A stretch of 59,990 bases of DNA, taken from NCBI GenBank assembly GCA_016789705.1, contig JAEUQR010000100.1, positions 1-59,990 of the forward strand. The letters are read 5' to 3'. Position numbers and translations under genes: made by a program. The notes under the pieces are model-generated. The model ran no database searches. It saw only the letters and a list, made by a program, of their open reading frames with translations, and was not told where the DNA came from. This DNA comes from Acidobacteriota bacterium. Lineage in GTDB: Bacteria; Acidobacteriota; Vicinamibacteria; Vicinamibacterales; UBA2999. Positions 18,901-26,702 of this stretch are shown here, piece after piece; the stretch's first letter is position 1; each line of letters starts with the position of its first letter.

Positions 18901-19061
18901 ACTCCGTGGGCACGACGGTGGCCGGCGGCATGCTGGCTTCGACGTTCCTTTCGATCGTCTTCATTCCGGTGCTCTATGTCGTCATTCGCACCCTGGCGCC
19001 CGGCAAGGCCCGCGGCGCCGCACCCACGGCCGCGGCTGGCGAGGAGGTGGCCCATGGCTGA
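15918..19061 (+). CDS. RND multidrug efflux pump, HAE1 family inner-membrane subunit
   Basis: At 1047 residues it matches AcrB (1049). It opens with FISRPILSTVLALVVVIAG, has the first porter loop, and TM4 carries the proton-relay pair in GIVVDDAIVVVENIERHM. Other typical stretches are NQALGRMPADVRTNGITV, LYQQFSLTIAFAVVLSVFNA and the late GLAAKNAILIVEFAEQL. It exports hydrophobic compounds using the proton gradient as a trimer. The gene starts 12 bases after the adaptor and overlaps the TolC-like gene by 8 bases, giving a standard tripartite operon. Confidence 0.96.
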   Translation: MRTDVFISRPILSTVLALVVVIAGAIAIPTLPIARFPELAPPSVTVLAIYTGANAQAVESAVTTPLEQAINGVEGLAYLQSSSTNSGISTITVTFDINRNADLAAIDVQNRVNQALGRMPADVRTNGITVTKNTAGFMGGLGFFTKDNRYDAQFISNYLDRYVRDAVKRVPGVGDVIIFGERRYAMRLWLDPGKLAARGLTAGDVVNALREQNVQVAAGALGDAPSSADQMFNLSVRAQGRLTEANEFADVVVSGGKDGALVRVRDLGRVELGAENYTSNLRFLGLEASGMGIALLPTANALAVYDGVMAEMARIEKNFPPGLEWRLAFDNVTVVRESIVEVLKTLAEALVLVVLVMFLFLQNWRSTIIPALTIPVSLIGTFAFVKLFGFSINTLTLFGIVLAIGIVVDDAIVVVENIERHMREFGKSAYQAAVDAMREVLSAVIVIGIVLVAVFVPVAFFPGTTGRLYQQFSLTIAFAVVLSVFNAITLTPALAALLLDKESHTHGRFFTMVNRVIDAGTSAYVATVRKALAWKWAMLVVFALGLWATWGVTQVVPTAFVPEEDEGFFITVVQAPAGASLEYTDGIAKQVEKILYSDPDIASAFSVMGFSFSGAAPNNGLIFTSLKSYDQRQRPDQSLSAVLNRLRGPLFGITGAIVVPFAPPAIQGLSVFGGFQFEVLDQSAGDINGLAEATNAVVGAGNQSGRVAGLFSSFRANDPQLRVDIDRDKARALGLPLREVTDALQVFLGSQYINDFDFNSRAYRVFAQADQRFRASPDNLKQLYARTTSGQMVSLDTVVRVSETTAPQVISHFNLFRSAEITGVAAPGLSSGEGIAAMEQVARQSLPPGFDFAWAGQSLEEIKAGSQATYIFALSVLLVYLVLAAQYESWILPVIILLGVPLAVLGGLGAQYWRGLANDVFCQVGLVLLVGLAAKNAILIVEFAEQLREEGQSIVDAAVEAARIRLRPILMTSIAFILGVLPLAYATGAGAAARNSVGTTVAGGMLASTFLSIVFIPVLYVVIRTLAPGKARGAAPTAAAGEEVAHG

Positions 19062-20337
19062 GCTCCGACGCGGTCTCGTCCTGGCGGCGATGGCCCTCGC
19101 GGGTCTGGCGTCATTTGCCTCGCGTGCGGCGGCGCAGGCGCCGACGCTCGACGTGGTCAGTTTCGAAGAGGCCGTGCAGCGCGCCATCCAGGCGAATCTC
19201 ACCGTGCAGCGCGCCGCCACGGCCGTGCTCGGCGCCGAAGCGCTGCTCGCACAGGCGCGGGCCGCGGTGCGACCGTCGATCGACGGCGCGGCCACGGTCA
19301 CAACGCTCGATGGCGAGCGCGGGTTCAGCGGCAACGTAGTGCAGCCGCGCACGCAGCTCCTGCTCGGCGGCTCGGCCGCGATGCCGCTGCTGGCCTCGGC
19401 CCAGTGGGCGGCGCGGTTGCAGGCGGCCGACCAGGTGACCGTGGCCAGTGTCGCGGTGCATGACGTGCGCCGGCAGGTGGGCGTGGCGGCGGCCGAAGCG
19501 TACCTGGCGGTGATTGCGCGGAAGCGGCAGCTCGAGGTGAACGTGCGGGCGCGCGACACGGCGAAGGCGCAGCTCGACTACGCTACGGCGCGGCGCGAGG
19601 GCGGCGTCGGCAGCCGGCTCAACGAACTGCGCGCGGCGCAGGAGCTCGCAGTGGACGAAGAGCTCGTGGAGCGCGCGACGCTCGCCGTGCAGCTCGGCCA
19701 GGAGGCGCTCGGCGTGCTGCTCGCCGCTGACAAGGCGGTCGATACCGCCGGGCCGCCGGCGCTCGAGACACCGGCAGCGGACGGTGAGGGCTGGCTCGTG
19801 CATCGCACCGACATCAAGCTCTTCGACGCCCGCATCGACGCAGCCGGCCGGGTCGTGGCCGACAGCTGGCGCGACTGGGTGCCCACCGTGCGCGCCGCCT
19901 TCGAGCCGCAGTACATCACGCCCGCCGGACTGTTCCAGCCGTCGGGCACGTGGCGCGCGGTCGTCGCTGCCAACGTGCCGCTCTTCGACGCCGGCCGTCG
20001 CCGCGCCGCGAAGTCGCAGCGCGAGGCGTCGCTGGCGCTCTTCCGCGTCGAGCGGCAGGACGCCGAGCTGCGGGCGAAGTCCGACGTGCGCATCGCGCGC
20101 ACGACCATTGACGCCGAGGCGAAGGCGCTCGGCCGGGCCCGCGAGGCGGCCGGGCACGCCGGCGAAGTGCTGCGCATCACCGACGTCGCGTTTCGCGCCG
20201 GCGCCACCACCAACATCGAGCTCGTGGACGCGCAGCGGCGCGCCCGCGACGCCGAGTCGGCCGTGGCGCAGGCGGAGGATCGCGCGCGATCGGCGCGGCT
20301 GGCGCTGCTCGTGGCCCTCGGCCGGTTCCCCGGGTAG
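19054..20337 (+). CDS. TolC-family outer-membrane efflux channel
   Basis: The 427-residue protein has a signal peptide (cleavage near SRAAAQA, about residue 27), then the repeated OEP architecture: FEEAVQRAIQANLTVQRA, long amphipathic helices, VRRQVGVAAAEAYLAVIARK, RLNELRAAQELAVDEE, PLFDAGRRRAAKSQREASL and GATTNIELVDAQRRARDAES. It forms the trimeric exit duct for the pump encoded upstream. ATG 19054 lies inside the pump gene and follows GAGGAGGTGGCCC, a strong ribosome binding site; the overlap implies coupled translation. Confidence 0.94.
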   Translation: MAELRRGLVLAAMALAGLASFASRAAAQAPTLDVVSFEEAVQRAIQANLTVQRAATAVLGAEALLAQARAAVRPSIDGAATVTTLDGERGFSGNVVQPRTQLLLGGSAAMPLLASAQWAARLQAADQVTVASVAVHDVRRQVGVAAAEAYLAVIARKRQLEVNVRARDTAKAQLDYATARREGGVGSRLNELRAAQELAVDEELVERATLAVQLGQEALGVLLAADKAVDTAGPPALETPAADGEGWLVHRTDIKLFDARIDAAGRVVADSWRDWVPTVRAAFEPQYITPAGLFQPSGTWRAVVAANVPLFDAGRRRAAKSQREASLALFRVERQDAELRAKSDVRIARTTIDAEAKALGRAREAAGHAGEVLRITDVAFRAGATTNIELVDAQRRARDAESAVAQAEDRARSARLALLVALGRFPG

Positions 20338-20387
20338 GCCGGAACGAAGGGCAGCGGGAACGGCTGGTCTTCGCCGGGGCCGAAGCG

Positions 20388-20393
20388 TAGACT
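20388..20393 (+). promoter_or_regulatory. -10 element TAGACT, leaderless layout
   Basis: TAGACT ends 6 bases before the ATG at 20400. No Shine-Dalgarno sequence fits between, so a leaderless transcript is predicted. Confidence 0.55.
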
Positions 20394-20399
20394 GGCGCC

Positions 20400-21137
20400 A
20401 TGCCCCGGCGGCGTGGTCGCGGCGCGAGATGGTGGCTGGCGATCTTCGCCGGCTGGATGGGCGTGCAGAGTCTGGACCTCGGGCCCGACCCGACGCTCCT
20501 CGTGTCGCAGGCCGAATCGTTCGCCGTGCGCGCCGTGGATGTCTCCGGCCGCCGTCATCCCATCGCGCTCTTCGACGGCCGCGGCTGGCTCGTCGATTCC
20601 CCTCGCCGCCTGGTGGGGCCGCCGGCGCCCGATCCTCCCGCCATCGTCGGTCTCGAGACGAGCGAGGGCATCCCCGTCACGACCGTGCGCGTGTTCGCCG
20701 CGAGCGGCGAGCCCTGGCGCTGGGCGCAGCGCGCGGTGGAGGAGGTCGCCGCCCGCGCGTCGGGTCTGGGCGAACGTCGTGTGACGGAGGTCTCGATGTA
20801 CGTGCCGGCGGGCGCCGGGGCGAGTGCCGTCTACGTCGATCTCACGATGCGTACGCCGGAGCCGCAGTGGAGGGGCGTCGTCGTGGGCGCGTGGGTGCTG
20901 CCCCAGGAGGGAGCCGCGCCGGTGGTGCTTGGCGCGCGGCCCGCCGCCTTCCGCTCCTACGCGGAGTACATCCGCGTCCCACGCCGCCATCCGCTCGGCA
21001 TCGCCGTGGCCGGACGCGGCGGGGTGCAGACGTGGGTGATGTACAACCGGAGCAGCGACGGCGACACGTTCGAGCTCGCGGGCATCAGCCGCCGCGGGCT
21101 GCGCGAACATCCGCCGATTCCGCGCGGCGCCTCGTAA
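20400..21137 (+). CDS. signal-anchored protein, function unknown
   Basis: A 245-residue protein I do not recognise. It starts with a very basic segment (PRRRGRGAR) and a short hydrophobic stretch (WWLAIFAGWMGVQSL), suggesting export or membrane anchoring, followed by a mixed alpha/beta domain with little low-complexity sequence (GRGWLVDSPRRLVG, VVVGAWVLPQEG, GGVQTWVMYNRSSDGD). Codon use matches neighbours. Its own leaderless promoter separates it from the efflux operon, and it ends 4 bases from the convergent FKBP gene. Confidence 0.72.
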   Translation: MPRRRGRGARWWLAIFAGWMGVQSLDLGPDPTLLVSQAESFAVRAVDVSGRRHPIALFDGRGWLVDSPRRLVGPPAPDPPAIVGLETSEGIPVTTVRVFAASGEPWRWAQRAVEEVAARASGLGERRVTEVSMYVPAGAGASAVYVDLTMRTPEPQWRGVVVGAWVLPQEGAAPVVLGARPAAFRSYAEYIRVPRRHPLGIAVAGRGGVQTWVMYNRSSDGDTFELAGISRRGLREHPPIPRGAS

Positions 21138-21141
21138 GACG

Positions 21142-21570
21142 TTACTGCACCGAGCGCAGCTCGATGTCGAACACGAGTGTGGCGTTGCCGGGAATCGACG
21201 GCGGGGCGCCCGCCGAGCCGTAGCCCAGCTCCGGCGGAATCACGACCCGGCGCTGCCCGCCGACCCGCATGCCCGTGACGCCGCGGCTGAAGCCCGGAAT
21301 GACGCCGGTGCCCACGGTGAACGTGAACACGCCGGCATCGAACTGCGAGCCCTTGTTCTGCGACGCGGTGGTCGAATAGAGCCAGCCGGCGTAGGCGACG
21401 GTGGCCAGCCGCCCCGTCGTGGCTTCGGCGCCCGTGCCGAGCGTGATGTCCACGGTTTCGAACGGCACGTTGGCCGAGGGCGACGTGGGCGTGTCATTGC
21501 CGTCACCGCCGCAGGCGGCGGTCGTGGCGGCGAGCATCAGAACGAGGGCGAAGCGCGACAGTCGGAGCAT
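21142..21570 (-). CDS. FKBP-type peptidyl-prolyl isomerase lipoprotein
   Basis: The 142-residue protein has a lipoprotein signal with lipobox TAAC (Cys20) and a short Ser/Thr/Pro linker. A compact FKBP domain of about 110 residues follows: VAYAGWLYSTTASQNKGSQFDAG, FTVGTGVIPGFSRGVTGMRVGG, RRVVIPPELGYGSAGAPPSIP and a final TLVFDIELRSV. These are the standard FKBP active-site blocks. It should catalyse proline isomerisation on exported proteins at a membrane surface. A TATACT hexamer (21610-21615, minus) lies 39 bases upstream. Confidence 0.93.
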   Translation of the reverse strand: MLRLSRFALVLMLAATTAACGGDGNDTPTSPSANVPFETVDITLGTGAEATTGRLATVAYAGWLYSTTASQNKGSQFDAGVFTFTVGTGVIPGFSRGVTGMRVGGQRRVVIPPELGYGSAGAPPSIPGNATLVFDIELRSVQ

Positions 21571-21607
21571 GGTGGATGTCTGAGCCGGAAGGCAGTCTGG
21601 CGTGGCC

Positions 21608-23125
21608 TCAGTATACCGGCGGACGCTCGGCCGGCGCGGGCGTCGGGCAGAGCCAGATGTCGGGCACGAACTCCGTGCCGCCGGCACAGACGCCCTGCTT
21701 CACGAACGGCACGTCCCTGACGGCGGCGAGCCGCGCGTATTCGTCCACGCGGTGTGCGGTGAGGGCCGCCACTGTCAGCCGCTCCTGCGACCGGAAGCTG
21801 AGCACGTAGGCCAGACGGGCGTCGCCCCAGAGCGTGTCGTATCCCTGCGCTTCGAGCGCGCGCACGGCCTCGCCGCGGTGATCCGGCCAGCGGCCGGTCC
21901 TGATTTCATGCGCCAGGGCGAGGTAGTCGCTCAGGTTCAGGCCCGCCCACATCATCGTGGCGGTCACGAGCCCGGCGCGGGCGGCCGGTACCGGCCAGCA
22001 GAGTCCCGCGAGCACGGCGCCCGACGGCAGGAAGAGGAGCAGCAGGTCGTAGCGCAGGGTCGCCTGCGTGAGCTGTGAACAGGCGACGAAGCTGTAGACG
22101 AGCGTCGAGAGCGCGCCGACCGTGACGAGGTAGCCGGGAAGCGCCGTGCCGGGGATCGCACCCGGCCTGCGCTCGGCGGCAGGCCCACGGGGCGCGGCCA
22201 TGACACCGCAGACGAGTCCCGCAAGTATCAGCGCCAGCACCCACGGGGCGAGGCCCGGGTTGCCGTGGCCCATGCCCGAACTGATCGTGACGTCCATCAT
22301 GGGGCCCGGCAGGCCACCGGCCATGAGCGGGAGGTGGGAGGCGAACAGCTCCCGTCCGCGGTCGGGCCAGGTCGATGGCGTAAGACAGATCTGGGCGGCA
22401 ATCGCATCTCGCGCCGACAGGTTCACGAATGCCTCACGCGGGGCGCTGCCCGGGCCATACATGTCGCCGTGCGAGCTGAGTGCCCCGACGGAGAGCTGCG
22501 CGGCGACGAGGCACGCCGCAGCGACCGCCCAGTGACGCACGAGCGGCAGGAGCGCCCCGCGTCGATGCCACAGATCGAGTGCGCCGATGGCGGCGGCCGC
22601 CAGGATCGTGAACTCGCGGTGTGCCACGAACACCCCGAGCGTGAGCCCGAAGGCCCACGGCCGCGCCCGGAGCGTCCACAGCACGAGCGTGTAGAGCAGC
22701 GGCTCGACGTTGCCGCCCATGGCGTCCATGAGCCGCGACCCGGGCGTGAAGGCCGGCAGGGCGATCGGCAATGCGCCGGCAAGGGCCAGCCACGGCGCCA
22801 GGCCGAGGTCGCGGTGCGCGCGCCACACGAGCAGCAGCACGGTCGCCACGTTCATCGCCAGCAGCGGCAGCTTGAGCGCCACCTCGGTGGGCCCGACGAG
22901 CCACATCACCGGCGCGGCGAGATAGGCTTCGACCGCCAGCAGGTAACTCTGGCCGTAGAAGAAGACGGGGAAGGCGCGGCCCTCGCTGATGTGTTTCGCC
23001 ATCAGCCCGACCACCGCCTGATCGGCATCGAAGCGCACGCCGGGCGCCATGAAGGGCACGGTGCGGGCGAGGACGAGCAGCGTGGCGATCGCCAGACACA
23101 GGAACAGCGCATCTCGCCGGGACAC
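21608..23125 (-). CDS. polytopic membrane protein, probable GT-C-type glycosyltransferase
   Basis: The 505-residue product has about ten hydrophobic helices. An early loop reads GVRFDADQAVVGLMAKHI, and the Asp pair there is typical of GT-C (PMT/ArnT-like) enzymes that use lipid-linked sugars at the membrane. VFFYGQSYLLAVEAYLAAP also fits that superfamily. A soluble C-terminal part follows (about 420-505) with several Cys. GTG 23125 is chosen because the first helix begins soon after and a TATCTT hexamer ends 10 bases upstream. The frame continues upstream into the glnN shadow. Donor and acceptor are unknown. Confidence 0.72.
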   Translation of the reverse strand: MSRRDALFLCLAIATLLVLARTVPFMAPGVRFDADQAVVGLMAKHISEGRAFPVFFYGQSYLLAVEAYLAAPVMWLVGPTEVALKLPLLAMNVATVLLLVWRAHRDLGLAPWLALAGALPIALPAFTPGSRLMDAMGGNVEPLLYTLVLWTLRARPWAFGLTLGVFVAHREFTILAAAAIGALDLWHRRGALLPLVRHWAVAAACLVAAQLSVGALSSHGDMYGPGSAPREAFVNLSARDAIAAQICLTPSTWPDRGRELFASHLPLMAGGLPGPMMDVTISSGMGHGNPGLAPWVLALILAGLVCGVMAAPRGPAAERRPGAIPGTALPGYLVTVGALSTLVYSFVACSQLTQATLRYDLLLLFLPSGAVLAGLCWPVPAARAGLVTATMMWAGLNLSDYLALAHEIRTGRWPDHRGEAVRALEAQGYDTLWGDARLAYVLSFRSQERLTVAALTAHRVDEYARLAAVRDVPFVKQGVCAGGTEFVPDIWLCPTPAPAERPPVY

Positions 23126-23172
23126 AATGACAGAAAAGATACCAAGCGCCGTGCGTCGCGCGAATTGCTCAC

Positions 23173-23213
23173 GAAAAATAGAACGCGGCGGGGAAGTGTT
23201 CTCCCCCGCCGCG
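23173..23213 (-). terminator. intrinsic terminator after glnN
   Basis: On the minus strand a GC-rich stem (arms 23184-23193 and 23204-23213, CGCGGCGGGG with CCCCGCCGCG) is followed by TTCTATTTTTC. Read in the glnN direction it is a good intrinsic terminator 53 bases after the stop. Confidence 0.8.
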
Positions 23214-23238
23214 CAGTGTGACAGCTGGCGAGCCCGAG

Positions 23239-23264
23239 CCCCCAGCCCCTGGTCCCCGGCCCCC
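23239..23264 (-). repeat. G-quadruplex motif in the glnN 3' region
   Basis: On the glnN coding strand four G runs (5, 4, 4 and 5) with CC, ACCA and CT loops start one base after the stop codon. Composition and placement resemble the motif after dnaK at 11198. Confidence 0.6.
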
Positions 23265-23265
23265 G

Positions 23266-25443
23266 CTACTTGATGAAGAGCATCTCGCGATACGTGGGCA
23301 AGGGCCACGACGCGTGCGGCGCCACCAGCTCGAGCTGGTCGCCCAGCTCGCGCAGCTTCACCATCGCCGGCACCACCTTGTCGCGCATGAACTTCGCATG
23401 CTTCTCGACCGAGGGCGCGTTGTGATCGAGCGCGGCCGCCAGCAGGTCGGTCTGCACGCGGAAAGCGTCGACGAGCCTCACGATCTTCGCCAGCGTCTTC
23501 TTGCCCTCGCGGCTCGTGCCGCCGGCCTGCTTCACGGCCGTGACACTGGCGGCGACGGCGCGCTGGTACTCGAAGGCGGCCGGCAGGATGTAGCGGTTCG
23601 CCATCAGCACCATGAGCTGCGCTTCGACGTTGATCGTCTTGTTGTAGGTCTCGACGTTCACCTCGTAGCGGGCGTGCAGTTCGCGTTCGGTCAGCACCTT
23701 GAACTTCTCGAACGTCTTGACCACGAGGGGCGTCGCGATCTCGGGCAGCGCGTCCACGGTGTTCTTGTGGTTGAGCAGCCCGCGCTTCGCGGCTTCCTTC
23801 TGCCACTCCTGCGAGTAGCCGTTGCCGTTGAAGATGATCCGCTTGTGCTTCTTGAGCGTGGTCTTGAGCAGCGCCGCGACGGCGTCTTCGATCGCCTCGC
23901 CCTTCGCCACCGCCGCTTCGAGCTGGCCGCACATGTAGTCGAGCGATTCCGACACCGCCACGTTCAGGCAGGTGGCGGGGAAGGCGATCGACTGGTTCGA
24001 CGACACGGCGCGGAACTCGAACTTGTTGCCCGTGAAGGCGAACGGCGACGTGCGGTTCCTGTCGCCGGCATCACGTGGCAGCTTCGGCAGCACCGAGACG
24101 CCGATGTCGAGGACGCCGCCATGCTTGCTCGACTTGGCGCCGCCCTTTTCGACCTGCTCGAGCACGTCGGTCAGCATGTCGCCGAGGAAGATCGAGAGAA
24201 TCGCCGGCGGCGCCTCGTTGGCGCCCAGGCGGTGATCGTTGCCGGCGCTGGCGATGCTCATGCGCAGCAGGCCCTGGAACGTGTCCACCGCACGGACGAC
24301 CGCCGTGCAGAAGAACAGGAACTGCATGTTGTCGTGCGGTGTCGCCCCCGGGTTCAGCAGGTTGTTGCCGAGGTCGTCGCTCATGCTCCAGTTGACGTGT
24401 TTGCCGGAACCGTTCACGCCGGCGAACGGCTTCTCGTGCGTGAGGCAGGCGAGGCCGTACTTCGGCGCGATGCGCTTCAGCGTCTCCATCGTCATCATCT
24501 GATGGTCGGTGGCGACGTTCATGCTCTCGAAGATCGGCGCCAGTTCGTACTGCGACGGCGCCACTTCGTTGTGGCGCGTCTTGATCGGCACGCCCACCTT
24601 GTAGAGCTCGGTCTCGACTTCGGCCATGTAGGCGAGCACGCGCTCGGGAATGGCGCCGAAGTACTGATCCTCGAGTTCCTGGCCCTTCGGCGGACGCGCG
24701 CCGAAGAGTGTGCGGCCGGCGTTGATGAGGTCGGGCCGGTTGTAATAGAAGTGGCGGTCGATCAGGAAGTACTCCTGTTCGGGGCCGCACGTGGCGGTGA
24801 CGCGCGAGGCCGGCACGCCGAAGAGCTTGAGGGCGCGCACGGCCTGCACCGAGAGCGCCTCCATCGAGCGGAGGAGCGGCGTCTTCTTGTCGAGCGATTC
24901 ACCGGTCCAGCTCACGAACGCCGTCGGGATGACGAGCGTGGCCGAGTTGCCGTTCACGAGCAGCCAGGGCGGGCTCGTCGGATCCCACGCCGTGTAGCCG
25001 CGCGCCTCGAAGGTGCTGCGCATGCCGCCCGACGGGAAGCTCGAGGCATCGGGCTCGCCGCGCACGAGTTCCTTGCCGCTGAACTCCGCCATCGAGCCGC
25101 CGTCACCCGTGGGCGAGAAGAACGAGTCGTGCTTCTCGGCGGTGATGCCGGTCATCGGCTGGAACCAGTGCGTGTAGTGCGAGGCCCCGTGTTCGACGGC
25201 CCAGTCCTTGAGCGCCGAGGCGACGGCGTCGGCCGTGGACATCTCGAGTGGCGTGCCCTTGGTGACCGTGTCGCGGAGCGCCTGGTAGACCGCCTTCGGC
25301 AGCCGGGCCTGCTGCACGGCGTCGTTGAAGACCAACGACCCGAAGATCGCGCCCACCTGCGCGGGCTTGTGCATGACCCGGCCCTCATGCATGGCCCAGC
25401 TGCGCATGTGGTCGATGGCGGCGCTCAGCGTGTCAGATCCCAT
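23266..25443 (-). CDS. glnN: glutamine synthetase type III
   Basis: The 725-residue length and sequence are those of GSIII rather than the short [22 protein letters not shown] (from residue 91) is a family hallmark; [42 protein letters not shown] and [11 protein letters not shown] form the metal, ATP and glutamate sites. It makes glutamine from glutamate, ammonia and ATP. The ATG at 25443 is preceded by GAGGGAG. No PII gene or other nitrogen gene is adjacent. It is transcribed from a rather AT-rich upstream gap and ends at a G-quadruplex motif and a terminator. Confidence 0.96.
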   Translation of the reverse strand: MGSDTLSAAIDHMRSWAMHEGRVMHKPAQVGAIFGSLVFNDAVQQARLPKAVYQALRDTVTKGTPLEMSTADAVASALKDWAVEHGASHYTHWFQPMTGITAEKHDSFFSPTGDGGSMAEFSGKELVRGEPDASSFPSGGMRSTFEARGYTAWDPTSPPWLLVNGNSATLVIPTAFVSWTGESLDKKTPLLRSMEALSVQAVRALKLFGVPASRVTATCGPEQEYFLIDRHFYYNRPDLINAGRTLFGARPPKGQELEDQYFGAIPERVLAYMAEVETELYKVGVPIKTRHNEVAPSQYELAPIFESMNVATDHQMMTMETLKRIAPKYGLACLTHEKPFAGVNGSGKHVNWSMSDDLGNNLLNPGATPHDNMQFLFFCTAVVRAVDTFQGLLRMSIASAGNDHRLGANEAPPAILSIFLGDMLTDVLEQVEKGGAKSSKHGGVLDIGVSVLPKLPRDAGDRNRTSPFAFTGNKFEFRAVSSNQSIAFPATCLNVAVSESLDYMCGQLEAAVAKGEAIEDAVAALLKTTLKKHKRIIFNGNGYSQEWQKEAAKRGLLNHKNTVDALPEIATPLVVKTFEKFKVLTERELHARYEVNVETYNKTINVEAQLMVLMANRYILPAAFEYQRAVAASVTAVKQAGGTSREGKKTLAKIVRLVDAFRVQTDLLAAALDHNAPSVEKHAKFMRDKVVPAMVKLRELGDQLELVAPHASWPLPTYREMLFIK

Positions 25444-25736
25444 GGATACGGCTCCCTCGTTTCTCGTCAGCAGTGGAAGTGGAGAGTGGAACAGACCGCG
25501 GTGTTACGTCAGTCAGGCTAATTGTGCGCGATAGTCGCCTCGATCATCAATAGAAATGATGCGATTGATGCAGTGCGAGTCCGCAGGAATGACTAATGCG
25601 CACAAACAAATCGTCAATTACCAAAATGTAATCACACTCGAATCGGCCAGACAGGCCAGAGGCGTGCCAGGGCACACCCCCGGCGCGGCGTCTGTGCCCG
25701 CACGTAGAACGGCGGTGAAGGGGAGGGCGCGGGGCG
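25444..25736 (-). promoter_or_regulatory. glnN upstream region, AT-rich
   Basis: This gene-free gap of 293 bases is AT-rich at about 25530-25640. On the minus strand TTGACG and, 16 bases further, TAGTCA form a possible sigma-70 pair near 25589-25617. No sigma-54 -24/-12 element was recognised. A 91-codon open frame on the plus strand here has no family signal. Confidence 0.35.
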
Positions 25737-26603
25737 CTAGAACACCGGCGCGATGCGCCGCTGGGCGCAGTCGGCCGCCGGGGCAGGGTGTGAACCGTTC
25801 ACCACGGCCGGATACGCCAGCTCGGCCATGAGCGTGTAGCCGCGGTCGCTCGGGTGGAATCCGTCGCTCGAGAAGCTCGACGGCTCGAGGATGCGCGCAT
25901 CGCACAGCAGGTCGACGACGAACGTGTTGGGGCCCACCTGCGCGTTCACGCGGTCGGACATGCCCACCGCGATCCGCTGCATCACGCCGCGTTCGACGGC
26001 GGAGTTCCGCGCCAGATACGGGGCGCCGGCCAGGTTCGGCAGGTTGAGCAGCACCAGCTTCGCGTTTGGCGCCTTCTGCCGCACGGCCCGTACGAGGGCC
26101 GCGAGATCGTCGCCGAACTGGCGCACCTGCTGGTCGATGAAGCCGCGCACGTCGTCGCCGGCCAGCTGCGCCTGCACGATCTGGCCCACCGTGTTGGCGT
26201 CGTTGCCGCCGGCGAAGATCGTGACGACGGTGGCGTCACTTTTCGTGAACGGCGCCTGGTTCGTGAGGAAGTTGCCGGGGTAGGTGCGGCCGAGCCGCCG
26301 CCCCAGGTCCTCGAAGTGCTGGCTGAGCACCTGGCCGGGCACGCCGGTGTTGTTGAGCGTGGCCGTGCCGTTCTGCTGAAGGCGGCGGAAGAGCGTCTGC
26401 ACCCAGCCGGTCGCGTTCGGCGCGCAGGTCGTGAACGGGAAGCACTCGACGCTCGACATGTAGCCGGTCGAGTCGCTGGCGCTGATGTTCATGTAGTTGA
26501 CGCCCACCGGTGTCGTCGGCGACGTGGGCGTCTCGGGTGCCTTGCTGCAGGCGGCGGCGCCGAGCAGGACGAGCAGGGCGCTGAGGCGAAGTGAACGGGA
26601 CAT
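25737..26603 (-). CDS. SGNH/GDSL-type hydrolase lipoprotein
   Basis: The 288-residue protein has a lipoprotein signal (lipobox AAAC, Cys19) and a Thr/Pro linker, then an SGNH-hydrolase fold. Block I is SASDSTGY (degenerate GDS), block III is IFAGGNDANTV with the GxND motif, and block V is DGFHPSDRGYTLMAE with the catalytic Asp-x-x-His. These enzymes are esterases or lipases; the substrate is unknown. A pair of Cys in VECFPFTTCAP could form a disulphide. It lies alone, divergent from fadD. Confidence 0.87.
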   Translation of the reverse strand: MSRSLRLSALLVLLGAAACSKAPETPTSPTTPVGVNYMNISASDSTGYMSSVECFPFTTCAPNATGWVQTLFRRLQQNGTATLNNTGVPGQVLSQHFEDLGRRLGRTYPGNFLTNQAPFTKSDATVVTIFAGGNDANTVGQIVQAQLAGDDVRGFIDQQVRQFGDDLAALVRAVRQKAPNAKLVLLNLPNLAGAPYLARNSAVERGVMQRIAVGMSDRVNAQVGPNTFVVDLLCDARILEPSSFSSDGFHPSDRGYTLMAELAYPAVVNGSHPAPAADCAQRRIAPVF

Positions 26604-26684
26604 GCGTCGTAGCGTGAGCAAGATGGGTGCCTCGGCCGTTCCTGGGGGTCTCGTCGATCTTTCGGCAGCCGGGGCGGACTTCAT

Positions 26685-26690
26685 TACAAT
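26685..26690 (+). promoter_or_regulatory. -10 element TACAAT upstream of fadD
   Basis: TACAAT ends 12 bases before ATG 26703, predicting a leader of only about 5 bases. No Shine-Dalgarno sequence is visible. Confidence 0.45.
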
Positions 26691-26702
26691 GCCGCCACAG
26701 CG

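Noticed and set aside
25556..25831. A 91-codon plus-strand frame upstream of glnN
   Set aside because: It overlaps the C-terminus of the SGNH-hydrolase gene on the other strand and has no recognisable sequence features.
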